DNA of 64,000 nt from Thiomonas sp. FB-Cd (lineage in GTDB: Bacteria; Pseudomonadota; Gammaproteobacteria; Burkholderiales; Burkholderiaceae_C), in NCBI RefSeq assembly GCF_000733775.1, contig NZ_JPOE01000002.1:868001-932000 (forward strand), read 5' to 3'. The notes below the pieces were generated by a model. The model was not told where the DNA came from and ran no database searches. It saw only the letters and a list, made by a program, of their open reading frames with translations. Below, piece after piece: positions 46,239 through 54,870 of the stretch. The translations under genes were made by a program, and so were the position numbers. The first letter of the stretch is position 1, and every line of letters starts with the position of its first letter.

Positions 46239-46905
46239 GGATGATCAGATGCTGGGCGCGGCCACGCAGGAGGCCCTGCGCGACGCCGCCCACGCGGTGG
46301 ACTGGGTGACCGATGGCGAGTCCGCGCTGGCTGCCGTGCGAACCACGGCCTACGAGGCGATGCTGCTTGACCTGGGTCTGCCCAAACGCGACGGCCTGTC
46401 CGTGCTCCAGGCGATTCGCCATGGCGCAAACAACCTGCCCGTGCTGATTGTCACCGCGCGCGACGCCGTGGAGGACTGCATACGGGGGCTGGACCTTGGG
46501 GCAGACGACTACCTGGTCAAGCCGTTCGAAGCTGGTGAATTGCTGGCGCGGCTGCGCGCCGTGGCGCGGCGCAAGGGCGGCCAGGGCCAACCCCTTTTGA
46601 GCAATGGCGCGCTGACGCTGGATCCGACCACGCGCGAGGCCAGCTACGAAGGAAACACGGTCCGACTTTCAGCCCGGGAGCACGCGCTGCTCCATGCCTT
46701 GCTCCTGCGACCGGGCGCAATCCTCTCGCGCAAGGAACTGGAGGACCGCATCTATGGCTGGAACGAGGAAGTGGAAAGCAATGCCGTGGAGTTTTTGATC
46801 CACGGCATCCGCAAAAAACTCGGCCAGTCCGCCATCAAGAACGTGCGCGGCGTGGGCTGGATGGTCGACCGCGAGGCCGGGCAAGCGCAGCACACGGCGC
46901 CATGA
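46219..46905 (+). CDS. OmpR/PhoB-family response regulator
   Basis: 228 aa. The receiver domain starts MRILLVEDDQM; the phosphoacceptor Asp is in MLLDLGLPKRDG near residue 51, and Lys is in DYLVKPFEAGELLAR. The C-terminal winged helix ends KNVRGVGWMVD. It resembles the QseB/PmrA group. ATG 46219 has GAGG nine bases upstream and lies inside the 3' end of the pump gene. It most likely regulates this efflux operon. Confidence 0.93.
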   Translation: MRILLVEDDQMLGAATQEALRDAAHAVDWVTDGESALAAVRTTAYEAMLLDLGLPKRDGLSVLQAIRHGANNLPVLIVTARDAVEDCIRGLDLGADDYLVKPFEAGELLARLRAVARRKGGQGQPLLSNGALTLDPTTREASYEGNTVRLSAREHALLHALLLRPGAILSRKELEDRIYGWNEEVESNAVEFLIHGIRKKLGQSAIKNVRGVGWMVDREAGQAQHTAP

Positions 46906-48263
46906 ACCCGCGCGCCGTGCTGCGCCAATGGGCGGCGCAATCGCTGCTGCGCCGACTCTGGCTGTGGATGACGGTGATCGTCGCCGTGGTGGGCGTGTGT
47001 ACCGCTGCCGTGTCCTACGTGTTTGGCTACCAGGAAGCCAACGAACTGCAGGATGCGCAATTGCGCCAGATCGCCAGTCTTGTGCATCGCTGGGGCGATC
47101 TCCCCCAAGCCGTCCTTGAGCCGCAGGGCGCCGAAGTCGACAAAGACGCTCGCATCATCGTCGAGCGCCTTGACCGGCCGGCGTCTCCGCGCGGACTGGC
47201 CTTGCCAGGGCAGCTCGGCGTGGGCATGCATGTCGTGCAATCCGGCGGGCATTCCTGGAGGGTATTCGTGCGCGACGGTCCCATGGGACGCATCGCGGTT
47301 GCGCAACGCACGGATGTGCGCTCGGACGCCGCGATCGACAGTGCCCAGCGCACCCTCTTCCCGTTGCTGGCCCTCATTCCGCTGCTCGCACTGCTTGCCG
47401 CCTGGGTCGTGCAGCGCGCCTTGCGCCCCGTGCGCGATCTGGCACGTGAGGTCGATGCGCGCGATGACAGCCGACTTGACGCGCTCCCCGTCGAGCACGT
47501 CCCGCAGGAAGTGCTGCCTTTCATCGCATCCATCAATCGGCTTTTGTCGCGCGTGGCCACCATGCTCGAGCGTGAACGCCGGTTCGTGGCCGACGCGGCC
47601 CATGAGTTGCGCACGCCCATTGCGGCGCTGAGCCTGCAAGCCGAGAACCTTGCGCACGCGGACATGCCGGAAAACACGCGCACCCGTCTTCGCAGCCTGC
47701 AGCAAGGGTTGGCCAGAACGCGCACCGTGGTGGAGCAGCTCCTGAGCCTTGCGCGCGTGCAGTCCGGACGCGGCCTCACCCTGCGGCCCCTGGACCCGAC
47801 GCAGGTTCTGCAGCAGGTCATCGCCGATCTCATGCCGCTGGCAGCTGAAAAGGGTATCGATCTGGGCATGGAACGCAACGAAGGTGCGCCGATCCTGGCG
47901 GATTCGACACAGCTCTATACCCTTTTGCGCAACGGCCTGGACAACGCGCTGCGTTACACACCCCCCGGGGGGCGCGTGGATTTGGCGATCTCGACGGACC
48001 GCACCGACGGTGACCCTGCGAGGGTCCACATCGACATATCGGACACGGGCCCCGGCATCGCCCCCGATGATCTGGAACGCGCCTTCGAACCGTTCGAGCG
48101 CCTGTGGCACGCGGCCGACTCCATGGGCAGTGGACTCGGCCTGGCCATCATGCGCAATATCGCGGAAAACCTGGGTGGGCGCATTCAGCTTCAGAATCGA
48201 CCCACTGGCGGCTTGCGCCTGCGCTACAGCCAGCCCGCCGTGCGGCAAGCAAACGCCGTCTAG
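46902..48263 (+). CDS. Sensor histidine kinase, QseC-like
   Basis: 453 aa. Two membrane helices (about residues 20-42 and 150-170) enclose a periplasmic sensor of about 110 residues. A short HAMP-like linker leads to the H-box RRFVADAAHELRTPIAAL near 230 (phospho-His). N (LRNGLDNALRYTPPGG), G1 (DISDTGPGI) and G2 (GSGLGLAI) boxes complete the ATPase. The start overlaps the regulator stop (ATGA). The last codon meets the oppositely read stop of the next gene in a shared CTAG. Confidence 0.92.
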   Translation: MNPRAVLRQWAAQSLLRRLWLWMTVIVAVVGVCTAAVSYVFGYQEANELQDAQLRQIASLVHRWGDLPQAVLEPQGAEVDKDARIIVERLDRPASPRGLALPGQLGVGMHVVQSGGHSWRVFVRDGPMGRIAVAQRTDVRSDAAIDSAQRTLFPLLALIPLLALLAAWVVQRALRPVRDLAREVDARDDSRLDALPVEHVPQEVLPFIASINRLLSRVATMLERERRFVADAAHELRTPIAALSLQAENLAHADMPENTRTRLRSLQQGLARTRTVVEQLLSLARVQSGRGLTLRPLDPTQVLQQVIADLMPLAAEKGIDLGMERNEGAPILADSTQLYTLLRNGLDNALRYTPPGGRVDLAISTDRTDGDPARVHIDISDTGPGIAPDDLERAFEPFERLWHAADSMGSGLGLAIMRNIAENLGGRIQLQNRPTGGLRLRYSQPAVRQANAV

Positions 48264-49315
48264 GCTGGCGCGCGCGCTGCAGGCGTCGCGGCTTGTTGGA
48301 TGGCGCGAACGATCAGCGCGCGAAAGAGCGGCACCTTGTAGCCGTTTCCCGACAGCGGTGTGGCAGGAGCAAGGGCTGCATCGGCTGCGGTTTTTGCCAC
48401 GTCGTCGCTGATCGTGGAGCCCTCAAGAATCGCTTCGGCTTGTGGCGCCCTCCAGGCGACGGGTGCTGCAGCGCCCAGCACAACGCGTGCCTGACGGCAC
48501 ACACCGTCGTCGCCCATGACCAGGACTGCTGCCACTGCGGCCAAAGGCCAATCAAAGGACGCCTTCTCGCTGAGTTGCACATAGGCCGAGCTGGCTGAAC
48601 GGGCCAAGGCGGGAAGTCTGATGGCGGTGACCAACTCATCGGCACCAAGGACAGTCTCGCGGTGCGGGTCCCGGCTGGGCAGCACGAAGAATTCGTCCAG
48701 CGCGACGACCCGCCGCTCACCGTTGCCGCGGACGCACTCCACCTGGGCCTGCAACGCCAGCAACGCCGTGGCGGGCGTGGAGGGATGAACAATGGCGCAG
48801 CCATCCTGATTGGCAAAGATCGCGTGGTAGCGGTTGTCCCCCCCATATGCGAAGCAGTGCTCACCCCCCTTGCGCACGCAGTGATGCGCGGCCGAGCGCA
48901 GGTACCAGCACCGGGGGCGCTGCAGCAGGTTGCCTCCAAGCGTTGCTCGATTGCGGATCTGCGGGCTTGCGGCCAACGCTGCGGCCTGGGCAAGTGCTGC
49001 ACAGCGCCGTTGCAAGGCCGGATGCGCGGCAAGCTGTGCTAGTGTCGTCAAGGCGCCGATCGTGAACCCGCCATCGGCCTCTTCGCGAATCCCCTGCAGT
49101 TCGGACAGGCCGCTGATGTCGATGAGACGCCTGGGGCTGACCAGGCCATCTTTCATCAGGTCGACAACATCCACGCCGGCCGCTTTGACAAGCGTCGCCT
49201 GGGACTTCGCCAATTGGCCTGGCCTGTGGACCATGGCCTCGGCGGTGGTGTGCGTGGCCCGCGACGCTGCCTCCTGGGGCGACGTAGCCCGTTGCCATTC
49301 GAAGGCATTCATCAA
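48260..49315 (-). CDS. Molybdenum hydroxylase FAD subunit (PaoB/YagS-like, with extra Fe-S cysteines)
   Basis: 351 aa. The FAD-binding fold is visible (LSELQGIREEADGGFTIGALTTLAQLAAHP, then NRATLGGNLLQRPRC). After it come four cysteines in a C-x9-C-x7-C-x18-C arrangement with CAIVHPS at the end, as in the [4Fe-4S]-containing FAD subunits PaoB/YagS and 4-hydroxybenzoyl-CoA reductase beta. This adds a second Fe-S type to the electron path. It converges with the sensor kinase and overlaps the large-subunit stop at its start. Confidence 0.9.
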   Translation of the reverse strand: MMNAFEWQRATSPQEAASRATHTTAEAMVHRPGQLAKSQATLVKAAGVDVVDLMKDGLVSPRRLIDISGLSELQGIREEADGGFTIGALTTLAQLAAHPALQRRCAALAQAAALAASPQIRNRATLGGNLLQRPRCWYLRSAAHHCVRKGGEHCFAYGGDNRYHAIFANQDGCAIVHPSTPATALLALQAQVECVRGNGERRVVALDEFFVLPSRDPHRETVLGADELVTAIRLPALARSASSAYVQLSEKASFDWPLAAVAAVLVMGDDGVCRQARVVLGAAAPVAWRAPQAEAILEGSTISDDVAKTAADAALAPATPLSGNGYKVPLFRALIVRAIQQAATPAARAPA

Positions 49316-51654
49316 GGCACGCTCCTGCCGGCATCGTGCAGCGCCTGAAGGACAAGGGCCGGGGTCATGGGCAGCGCATGCATGCGCACCCCGGTTGCGT
49401 TATACACGGCATTGGCGACGGCTGCGGCCGTTGCAATGTTCGCCGGCTCGGCCACGCCATAGGCGTCCGTTGCACTCAATCCTTGATAGTTTTCGAGCAC
49501 CACGACCTCGATGTCAGGCAGTGCGCCCGCGCCGATGCATTTGTAGTCGACGAAATTCGCATTCATCATCCAGCCTGTGTGGGGGTCGAGAATCCGCTCC
49601 TCAAGCAAGGCGTAGGAAATGCCCATCAAGACGCCGCCGTGGATCTGACTTTCAATCTGCAGGGGGTTGATGGGCCGCCCACAGTCGTGCACGGCCACGA
49701 CGCGCTCGACCTGGATGATGCCGGTTTGCGTGTCAACGCAAACCTGCGCAAACTGCACGCCGCCGAGATCGTTCAGCGCGATGGCAGCGTCGCCGTGGCA
49801 GGTTCGAAAACCGGCATAGTCGTCGCTGCGGCTTGCCACCGCACTGATGCGGTCCGTGCGTAGCGTTGCAGCCGCCTCGCTCCAGGCCATGCGCGGCCGC
49901 GATCCATCGGTGCAGTGCACCCAGCCGTCTTGCAGCGTCAAGGCCTGCGGATCCACACCCCAGTGTGACGCCACCGCGTTCAATAATGATCGCTTGATCT
50001 GCCATGCGGCCGTGCGTGCCGGGGGCGTGATGGACGCCGAGGTTCGGCTGCCATACGACGGCGGACCCGAGGGAAACTCGGTGTCTCCAAGGCGCACGTC
50101 AATGGCACTGGGCTGCAAGCCCAGCTCTTCGGCAACGACCTGCTTGAGCAGCGTGCCAATCCCCGTGCCGATCTCTTGCACGCTGGAGAGGAGTTCGACG
50201 CTTCCGTCTCGCCACAGGCGCAACTCGCAAGCCGAGTTGATCTGGACATTGGCAGGCCATAGTGACTGCGCCATTCCGATGCCGCGCTTGATGAGGCCCT
50301 GATCGGAGCCCGGTGACCTTCGGTGTTCCCATCCGACTTTCTGCGCGCCAAGCCGGCGTTCCTCGCGCCGCACCGCGCTGAGGTCGATCACGTCGCGCAG
50401 CGCCACGGGATCCATGGCCAGTTTCTCGGCCAGCGCATCGATTGACTGCTCCAACGCAAACGCGCCTTGCGTGTTTCCGGGCCCTCGCATCGCCGTGCTC
50501 GGCGACGTATTGGTGAAGACATCAAACTGCAGCGATTCCCGGTTGGGGCAATCGTAGAGCGCCATGGCGATCCCGCCAACGCCCGCGCCCTGGGCAACAC
50601 CCGCACTGCCCCACGCCTGCAGTGCGATGGCGGTGAGCTTGCCATCAAGGCGCGCCCCGATCCGCAGGTGCTGCTTGCTTGAGGGGCGGTTTCCACTGTC
50701 CATCAGTTCCTCGTCTCGCCGATACACAAGGCGCACCGGTGCCCTGGCCAGGCGCGACAGGGCCACGGCCGTCTTGCCATAAAGGCCAAGCTGCGATTTG
50801 GAGCCAAAGCCGCCACCGACGGCTTTGGCGCGGACCCGCACACGCGACAGTGGCAACTCGAACGCCTCGGCAATCTGCGCGCGCACGCCAGCCGTGAACT
50901 GCGTGGACATCCAGACCTCGACCCCGTCATCGCCCCAGGCGGCCACAATGGCGTGCGGCTCCAGGCAGCAGTGGGTCTGGACCTGGGTGAAAAACGTCCC
51001 TTCCACCACGCATTGCGCAGCGGCAAACCCGTCGTTCAGATCCCCGTGCGCCTGCCGGACGGGGCCTCTGACGTTGCCCGCGAGCGGCAGATCCGGGACG
51101 AAGGGAAACCCCACGGATGGAATGCCCGCCGCCTCGTCCTGCCGGTAAAGCGCTGCAGCCTCGGGCTTCATGGCGGAGTCCAGATCCAGGACCGATGGCA
51201 GCGGCTCAAGCTCGATCCGGATCCGATCGAGCGCCGCCTGCGCCGATTCGGGCGTTTGCGCTGCCACGGCCGCAAGGGGTTGGCCCACATAGCGCACCGT
51301 GGCCATGTGGCCGTGCGCTGGCCGGTCCACCATGGCCACGACAGCCCGCACACCTGGCTCCTCCCGCGCAGGAGCAAGGTCCAAGACACGGATGCGCGCA
51401 TGCGCAAGCGGCGATCGCAGCACGGCCGCGAAGAGCATGCCTGGCAACTGAACGTCCACGGTATAGATCGCTGCGCCGGTGACTTTGTCAACGGCATCCC
51501 AGCGCGGCTCGCTGCGACCCACATGCCTGAGCTCGGCATTGGGCGCCAGCGCCGGTGGTTCGTCCCCGGATAGCGCGCGTGCGACATGCTGGACGCCAAG
51601 GTGGGCCATGCCCACCGCAAGCCGCTCTTCGCGTGGCAAGGAATCGTTCGTCAT
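49312..51654 (-). CDS. Molybdenum hydroxylase large (Moco-binding) subunit, xanthine dehydrogenase family
   Basis: 780 aa. Moco-binding blocks include AKAVGGGFGSKSQLGLYGK, the Arg/Gly stretch TAMRGPGNTQGAFALEQ and SYGSRTSASITPPA. The catalytic Glu is in YGVAEPANIATAAAVANA near the end. No Tat signal is present, so the enzyme is cytoplasmic unless piggy-backed. ATG 51654 is the start that begins a normal N-terminus and overlaps the small-subunit stop. PaoC-like aldehyde oxidase or an aromatic/N-heterocycle hydroxylase are the likely activities. Confidence 0.9.
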   Translation of the reverse strand: MTNDSLPREERLAVGMAHLGVQHVARALSGDEPPALAPNAELRHVGRSEPRWDAVDKVTGAAIYTVDVQLPGMLFAAVLRSPLAHARIRVLDLAPAREEPGVRAVVAMVDRPAHGHMATVRYVGQPLAAVAAQTPESAQAALDRIRIELEPLPSVLDLDSAMKPEAAALYRQDEAAGIPSVGFPFVPDLPLAGNVRGPVRQAHGDLNDGFAAAQCVVEGTFFTQVQTHCCLEPHAIVAAWGDDGVEVWMSTQFTAGVRAQIAEAFELPLSRVRVRAKAVGGGFGSKSQLGLYGKTAVALSRLARAPVRLVYRRDEELMDSGNRPSSKQHLRIGARLDGKLTAIALQAWGSAGVAQGAGVGGIAMALYDCPNRESLQFDVFTNTSPSTAMRGPGNTQGAFALEQSIDALAEKLAMDPVALRDVIDLSAVRREERRLGAQKVGWEHRRSPGSDQGLIKRGIGMAQSLWPANVQINSACELRLWRDGSVELLSSVQEIGTGIGTLLKQVVAEELGLQPSAIDVRLGDTEFPSGPPSYGSRTSASITPPARTAAWQIKRSLLNAVASHWGVDPQALTLQDGWVHCTDGSRPRMAWSEAAATLRTDRISAVASRSDDYAGFRTCHGDAAIALNDLGGVQFAQVCVDTQTGIIQVERVVAVHDCGRPINPLQIESQIHGGVLMGISYALLEERILDPHTGWMMNANFVDYKCIGAGALPDIEVVVLENYQGLSATDAYGVAEPANIATAAAVANAVYNATGVRMHALPMTPALVLQALHDAGRSVP

Positions 51655-52193
51655 TTTTGTTCTGCCTCGACAGCGGCCAACGCCAGCATCGCCCGCATGA
51701 CGTGCGGATAGGTTCCACAGCGACAAAGATGACCACTGATCGCGGTCTCGACGTCTTCAACACTCGGGTGCCGATTGCGTGCCAAAAGGGCAGCACAGCT
51801 CATGACGAGACCCGGCGTGCAAAAACCGCATTGCACGGCATCGTGCTCGATGAACGCCTTTTGCACCGGGTGCAGATCGTTGGCCGGCGCCAGTCCCTCA
51901 ATTGTGGTGATGTGGCGCGAGTCGACTTCAATCGCCAGGATCGTGCATGCAGCAACGGGCAGATCGTCGAGCCAGACGGTGCACGCGGAACACGCTCCGT
52001 GATTGCATGCCACCTTCGTCCCGGTCAAATCCAGCGATGTGCGCAGGGCCTCTGCCAGCGTCGTACGCGGCTGCACCCGAAGCGGCCGTGAACGCCCGTT
52101 GACGACGAGCACGATCGGTACGTCTTCAAGCTTGGGGACTTCGTCCATTGGCTTGGACGTGCCATCAGCCGTTTCCTGCGCGTTGTTCGCCAT
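51651..52193 (-). CDS. Molybdenum hydroxylase [2Fe-2S] small subunit
   Basis: 180 aa with two [2Fe-2S] clusters: the ferredoxin-type CNHGACSACTVWL...C near residues 63-85, and the helical-domain CGFCTPG and CRCGTYPH. No twin-arginine signal precedes it (PaoA has one), so this complex is probably cytoplasmic. First gene of the three, in order S-L-M. A frame open upstream to 52268 is Arg/Pro-rich and not used. Confidence 0.92.
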   Translation of the reverse strand: MANNAQETADGTSKPMDEVPKLEDVPIVLVVNGRSRPLRVQPRTTLAEALRTSLDLTGTKVACNHGACSACTVWLDDLPVAACTILAIEVDSRHITTIEGLAPANDLHPVQKAFIEHDAVQCGFCTPGLVMSCAALLARNRHPSVEDVETAISGHLCRCGTYPHVMRAMLALAAVEAEQK

Positions 52194-52397
52194 GCTCTCG
52201 CCCTCCACCCCTGCGCATTTCCCGCCGCGCCCTGGACGCGGCGGTGCAGGGTCGATTGGCCGACGCACTGCGCTCGCCGCCTATTGCGCAACTGTAGGCC
52301 GCCCTCGCCGCAAATGCGAGATATCCCCACGCCGACTGGATCATCCAGGTGCTCCAGCCAGCCATGCACGTCGCCGGCAGCCAGGAATGCACGCGAG

Positions 52398-52577
52398 TCA
52401 AACCTCGATGCTCACCTGCTTTGCATGGCGCGCGCACAAGGTGGCGACCCACCCCCCGAACGTGCGCAGCTCGCCTGGCTGTCCGCAACGCTGGCAGGTC
52501 GTCATGCTCTGCTGCTCTGCCTGCCGGGTCAGATCACGCAGGCGGGAGCGCAGCTCCTCGGGAACTCGCCCTGGCTC
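52398..52577 (-). pseudogene. Hypothetical gene, 3' part, split by an IS element
   Basis: The last 59 codons of a small protein: EPGRVPEELRSRLRDLTRQAEQQS, then TCQRCGQPGELR and a Cys/His end (TLCARHAKQ). The four cysteines and His suggest a zinc site. Joined in frame to 54577-54804 it gives 135 aa. The family is familiar as a conserved hypothetical, but I know no function. Confidence 0.75.
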
Positions 52578-52588
52578 GTGAATGCTCC

Positions 52589-52622
52589 CGCGACTAAGCG
52601 CCTTGTGGCGCTGTAGTCGGGG
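52589..52622. repeat. IS terminal hairpin next to tnpB (right end)
   Basis: CGACTAAGCGCC and GGCGCTGTAGTCG form a stem with one bulged base and a TTGT loop. The other copy is at 54538-54566. Confidence 0.75.
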
Positions 52623-52624
52623 CA

Positions 52625-54058
52625 TCAAAGGCCAGGCCAGCGCCCGAGTCCTTGATGCCCGTCCGATGAAACTTGGCGGTTAGAGGCCCCACGCAACAGA
52701 CGGGCATGCGCCCAGATGTCGGCGAGAACCAGAGGCATTCTCTCCACGGCCCCGGAGCTTTTGCCGGTTGCCGCGCCTTGCATTTCTTTGGGCTTGAGCC
52801 CCAGGAGCATCGCCAGCCCACGGGCCGCGATGTTCAATGCGCCGTTGAGATCGGCGTTGTACTGCTTGCCCGAGGCGAAGGTCGCCAGTTGGGCATTTCG
52901 CTTCGAACGAATGACCTTGCCTGAGCCGTCATACGCCCATCGACTGGTGCCACGGGCGTAGACCTCCAGCACGCGCAGACCCATCTCCTGCGCCTTGAGC
53001 GCAAGGGCCTGGATCAGCGCGCGATGCTGGAAGCGATGGAAGCGCTTGCGCTGCTGCTTCGACGGCCCCTTGGGCTTCCAGCCCTTGAGATCTTCGACGG
53101 CAAAGGCTTTGGCGCCATGCTGGGCGGCGAATGCCGCCAAGCGCGACGCCAGGGTGCGCGCCGCGTCGAGGCTCAGTCCCTCGATACGGCGGTGAATCGC
53201 CGAGCAATGCTTCTGGCCGCGCACGTGGGGGCCGGATTGGCGCTGCTTGGCGGCGATGACGGATGCAAGAGCGTCGCGCTGGTCGTTGTGCCTGCCGCAC
53301 GTCAGAAACGTGCGGGCGATCACCGTGCCAGTGGAGTCGACGATTGCGGCCGTCGCCGCGGTGTTGATGCCGACGTCCACGCTGCAGATGCGGTGCTTGC
53401 CGTGGACGAAGTCTTTGTTGGTCACGTAGTTTCTCGGGCGCAGCGCGACCGGGCAGGACAGCGCGACCTTGGCGCCGCGCACGATGAGCGAGGGGCTTTG
53501 GTCGAGCTTGGCCGCCTTCGGCAGCACGCGCACGAACCGGCCCTTGACGCGCAGCGGTTCGCTGAACCGCCACTGACCGTCTGCGCCCAGCAGCTTGACC
53601 TGCACGGTGCGCATGTCCTTGCCGTAGAGGATCATGTTGCCGCCGTACAGCGACGGGTAGACGTTGTTCAGCCCGAGCCGCGGGGGCCGGGCGCCTTCTT
53701 CGCGGTCGCGCCCGCCGATCTGCCCGTCGAGGAAGTTGTTCCAGTTCGACAGGAATGATGACACCGCGCCGTGGGCTTGTTCAATGGCTGCGCGGCGCAG
53801 GTAACTCGGCATCTTGCCGAACATGCGACCCAGCACCGGGTATTGGACCTCCGGGCGCTGCGCGGTCTTGTGGAACAAGTCTTCGATGCTGGCGCACTTG
53901 ACCTTGCCGTGCGAGATGTCTGCCCAATGCACCAGCATGACGCCGCACAGTCCACGCACGACACGACGAAACGCGGCGACCGTGCGCTCGACATCCTCGC
54001 GCACTGCTGGTGAAACGCCAAGCGCATGTCCTTCGGAGCGAAAAATGACTGGAGCCAT
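52625..54058 (-). CDS. tnpB: TnpB-family nuclease lacking the zinc finger
   Basis: 477 aa, long for TnpB. RuvC acids are in place: Asp in CSVDVGINTAAT, Glu in FAVEDLKGW and Asp in YNADLNGALNIAARG. The usual CxxC...CxxC between the last two is absent; the stretch instead reads TSRWAYDGSGKV with no cysteine. The C-terminal about 80 residues (after AMLLGLKP) extend beyond the family core. It is separated from tnpA by 41 bases in divergent orientation. Nuclease activity cannot be assumed, though the RuvC triad suggests it. Confidence 0.88.
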   Translation of the reverse strand: MAPVIFRSEGHALGVSPAVREDVERTVAAFRRVVRGLCGVMLVHWADISHGKVKCASIEDLFHKTAQRPEVQYPVLGRMFGKMPSYLRRAAIEQAHGAVSSFLSNWNNFLDGQIGGRDREEGARPPRLGLNNVYPSLYGGNMILYGKDMRTVQVKLLGADGQWRFSEPLRVKGRFVRVLPKAAKLDQSPSLIVRGAKVALSCPVALRPRNYVTNKDFVHGKHRICSVDVGINTAATAAIVDSTGTVIARTFLTCGRHNDQRDALASVIAAKQRQSGPHVRGQKHCSAIHRRIEGLSLDAARTLASRLAAFAAQHGAKAFAVEDLKGWKPKGPSKQQRKRFHRFQHRALIQALALKAQEMGLRVLEVYARGTSRWAYDGSGKVIRSKRNAQLATFASGKQYNADLNGALNIAARGLAMLLGLKPKEMQGAATGKSSGAVERMPLVLADIWAHARLLRGASNRQVSSDGHQGLGRWPGL

Positions 54059-54099
54059 GCGCTTGATGGTACGATCATCAACTTAACTATTCAAGTGAC

Positions 54100-54546
54100 A
54101 TGACCATGTCTGACGGATTCAAGACAAGCAATCATGCGGCTTACAGCCTGTACTATCACATCATCCTCACAATTAAATACAGGAACAGGTGCCTGACCGT
54201 GGAGATGCTCGACCGACTGCGCGAAATCTTCACCAACGTCAGTGCGTCCTGGCGCTGCCGGCTGATCGAATTCGGCGGCGAGGCGGATCATGTACATCTA
54301 CTGATCGAGGGGCAGCCCTCGATGGATCTTGCGCGATTCGTCGGAAATTTGAAGACTGTGAGTTCGCGCTACATCCGCAAGGAATTTGCGCAGCACTTGC
54401 GCAAGTTTTTCTGGAAGGTTCAGTTCTGGAACAACGCCTACGCAGTGGTCAGCGCGGGCGGACACGCGGGCATCGAACAGCTGCTCGCGTACATCCAGGA
54501 TCAAGAACAGCCGCCATCGGCGGCTCACCGCTTGACCCGCGACTAA
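54100..54546 (+). CDS. tnpA: TnpA, Y1 HUH transposase of the second IS element
   Basis: 148 aa. HUH motif in EADHVHLLIEG near residue 67 and catalytic Tyr in QLLAYIQDQEQ near 127. It is clearly distinct from the other TnpA in this window (different spacing, KYRNRC versus KYRRKV), so the two elements belong to different groups. ATG 54100 or 54106 are both possible. Confidence 0.92.
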   Translation: MTMSDGFKTSNHAAYSLYYHIILTIKYRNRCLTVEMLDRLREIFTNVSASWRCRLIEFGGEADHVHLLIEGQPSMDLARFVGNLKTVSSRYIRKEFAQHLRKFFWKVQFWNNAYAVVSAGGHAGIEQLLAYIQDQEQPPSAAHRLTRD

Positions 54547-54566
54547 GCGCTTGCGCGCTGTAGTCG
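54538..54566. repeat. IS terminal hairpin next to tnpA (left end)
   Basis: CGACTAAGCGC and GCGCTGTAGTCG arms around a short TTGC loop, the same design as the hairpin at 52589-52622. Confidence 0.75.
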
Positions 54567-54576
54567 GGGGATGCGC

Positions 54577-54804
54577 GGTGAGTTGCTCAAATCCGTAGTA
54601 CACACGCATGCAGCCAAACTTTTCCTTGATCTGCCGCAGGCGGAATCGCCGCAACGATGCGGGATCCTGCAGGAGCTCAACCTCGAAACCCGTGAACAGG
54701 CGGTCGTAGATCGCCATCCAACCAAGGTCGAAACTCAGCATGAAGGCGCCGGGAAGAATCTGCAACACGTACGGATGGCGGTGCATCAAGGCTTCAAAAT
54801 CCAT
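54577..54804 (-). pseudogene. Hypothetical gene, 5' part, split by an IS element
   Basis: The first 76 codons from ATG 54804, preceded by GGAGG: MDFEALMHRHPYVLQILPG, a mildly hydrophobic stretch, then RQIKEKFGCMRVYYGFEQLT. RQIKEKFG with a later TCxxCG is a pattern I associate with a conserved hypothetical family. Reading past 54577 goes into the element. The gene lies 66 bases after the AAA+ gene stop and is probably co-transcribed with it. Confidence 0.75.
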
Positions 54805-54870
54805 GCTGTGCACCTCCGCGATGACTCGGCTCCAAAATCTCCATGTTCGGCTCTGCTTACGCGCACATGC

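Larger units (their letters stand above)
52578..54576 (-). mobile_element. Second IS200/IS605-type element (tnpB left, tnpA right)
   Basis: About 1999 bp with divergent tnpA and tnpB flanked by near-identical imperfect hairpins (52589-52622 and 54538-54566). It splits a hypothetical gene. Placing the boundaries after CTCACC (minus strand, 54577-54582) and after TTCAC (52578) restores that gene in frame, but one to a few bases of ambiguity remain because CAC occurs at both junctions. Confidence 0.8.
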
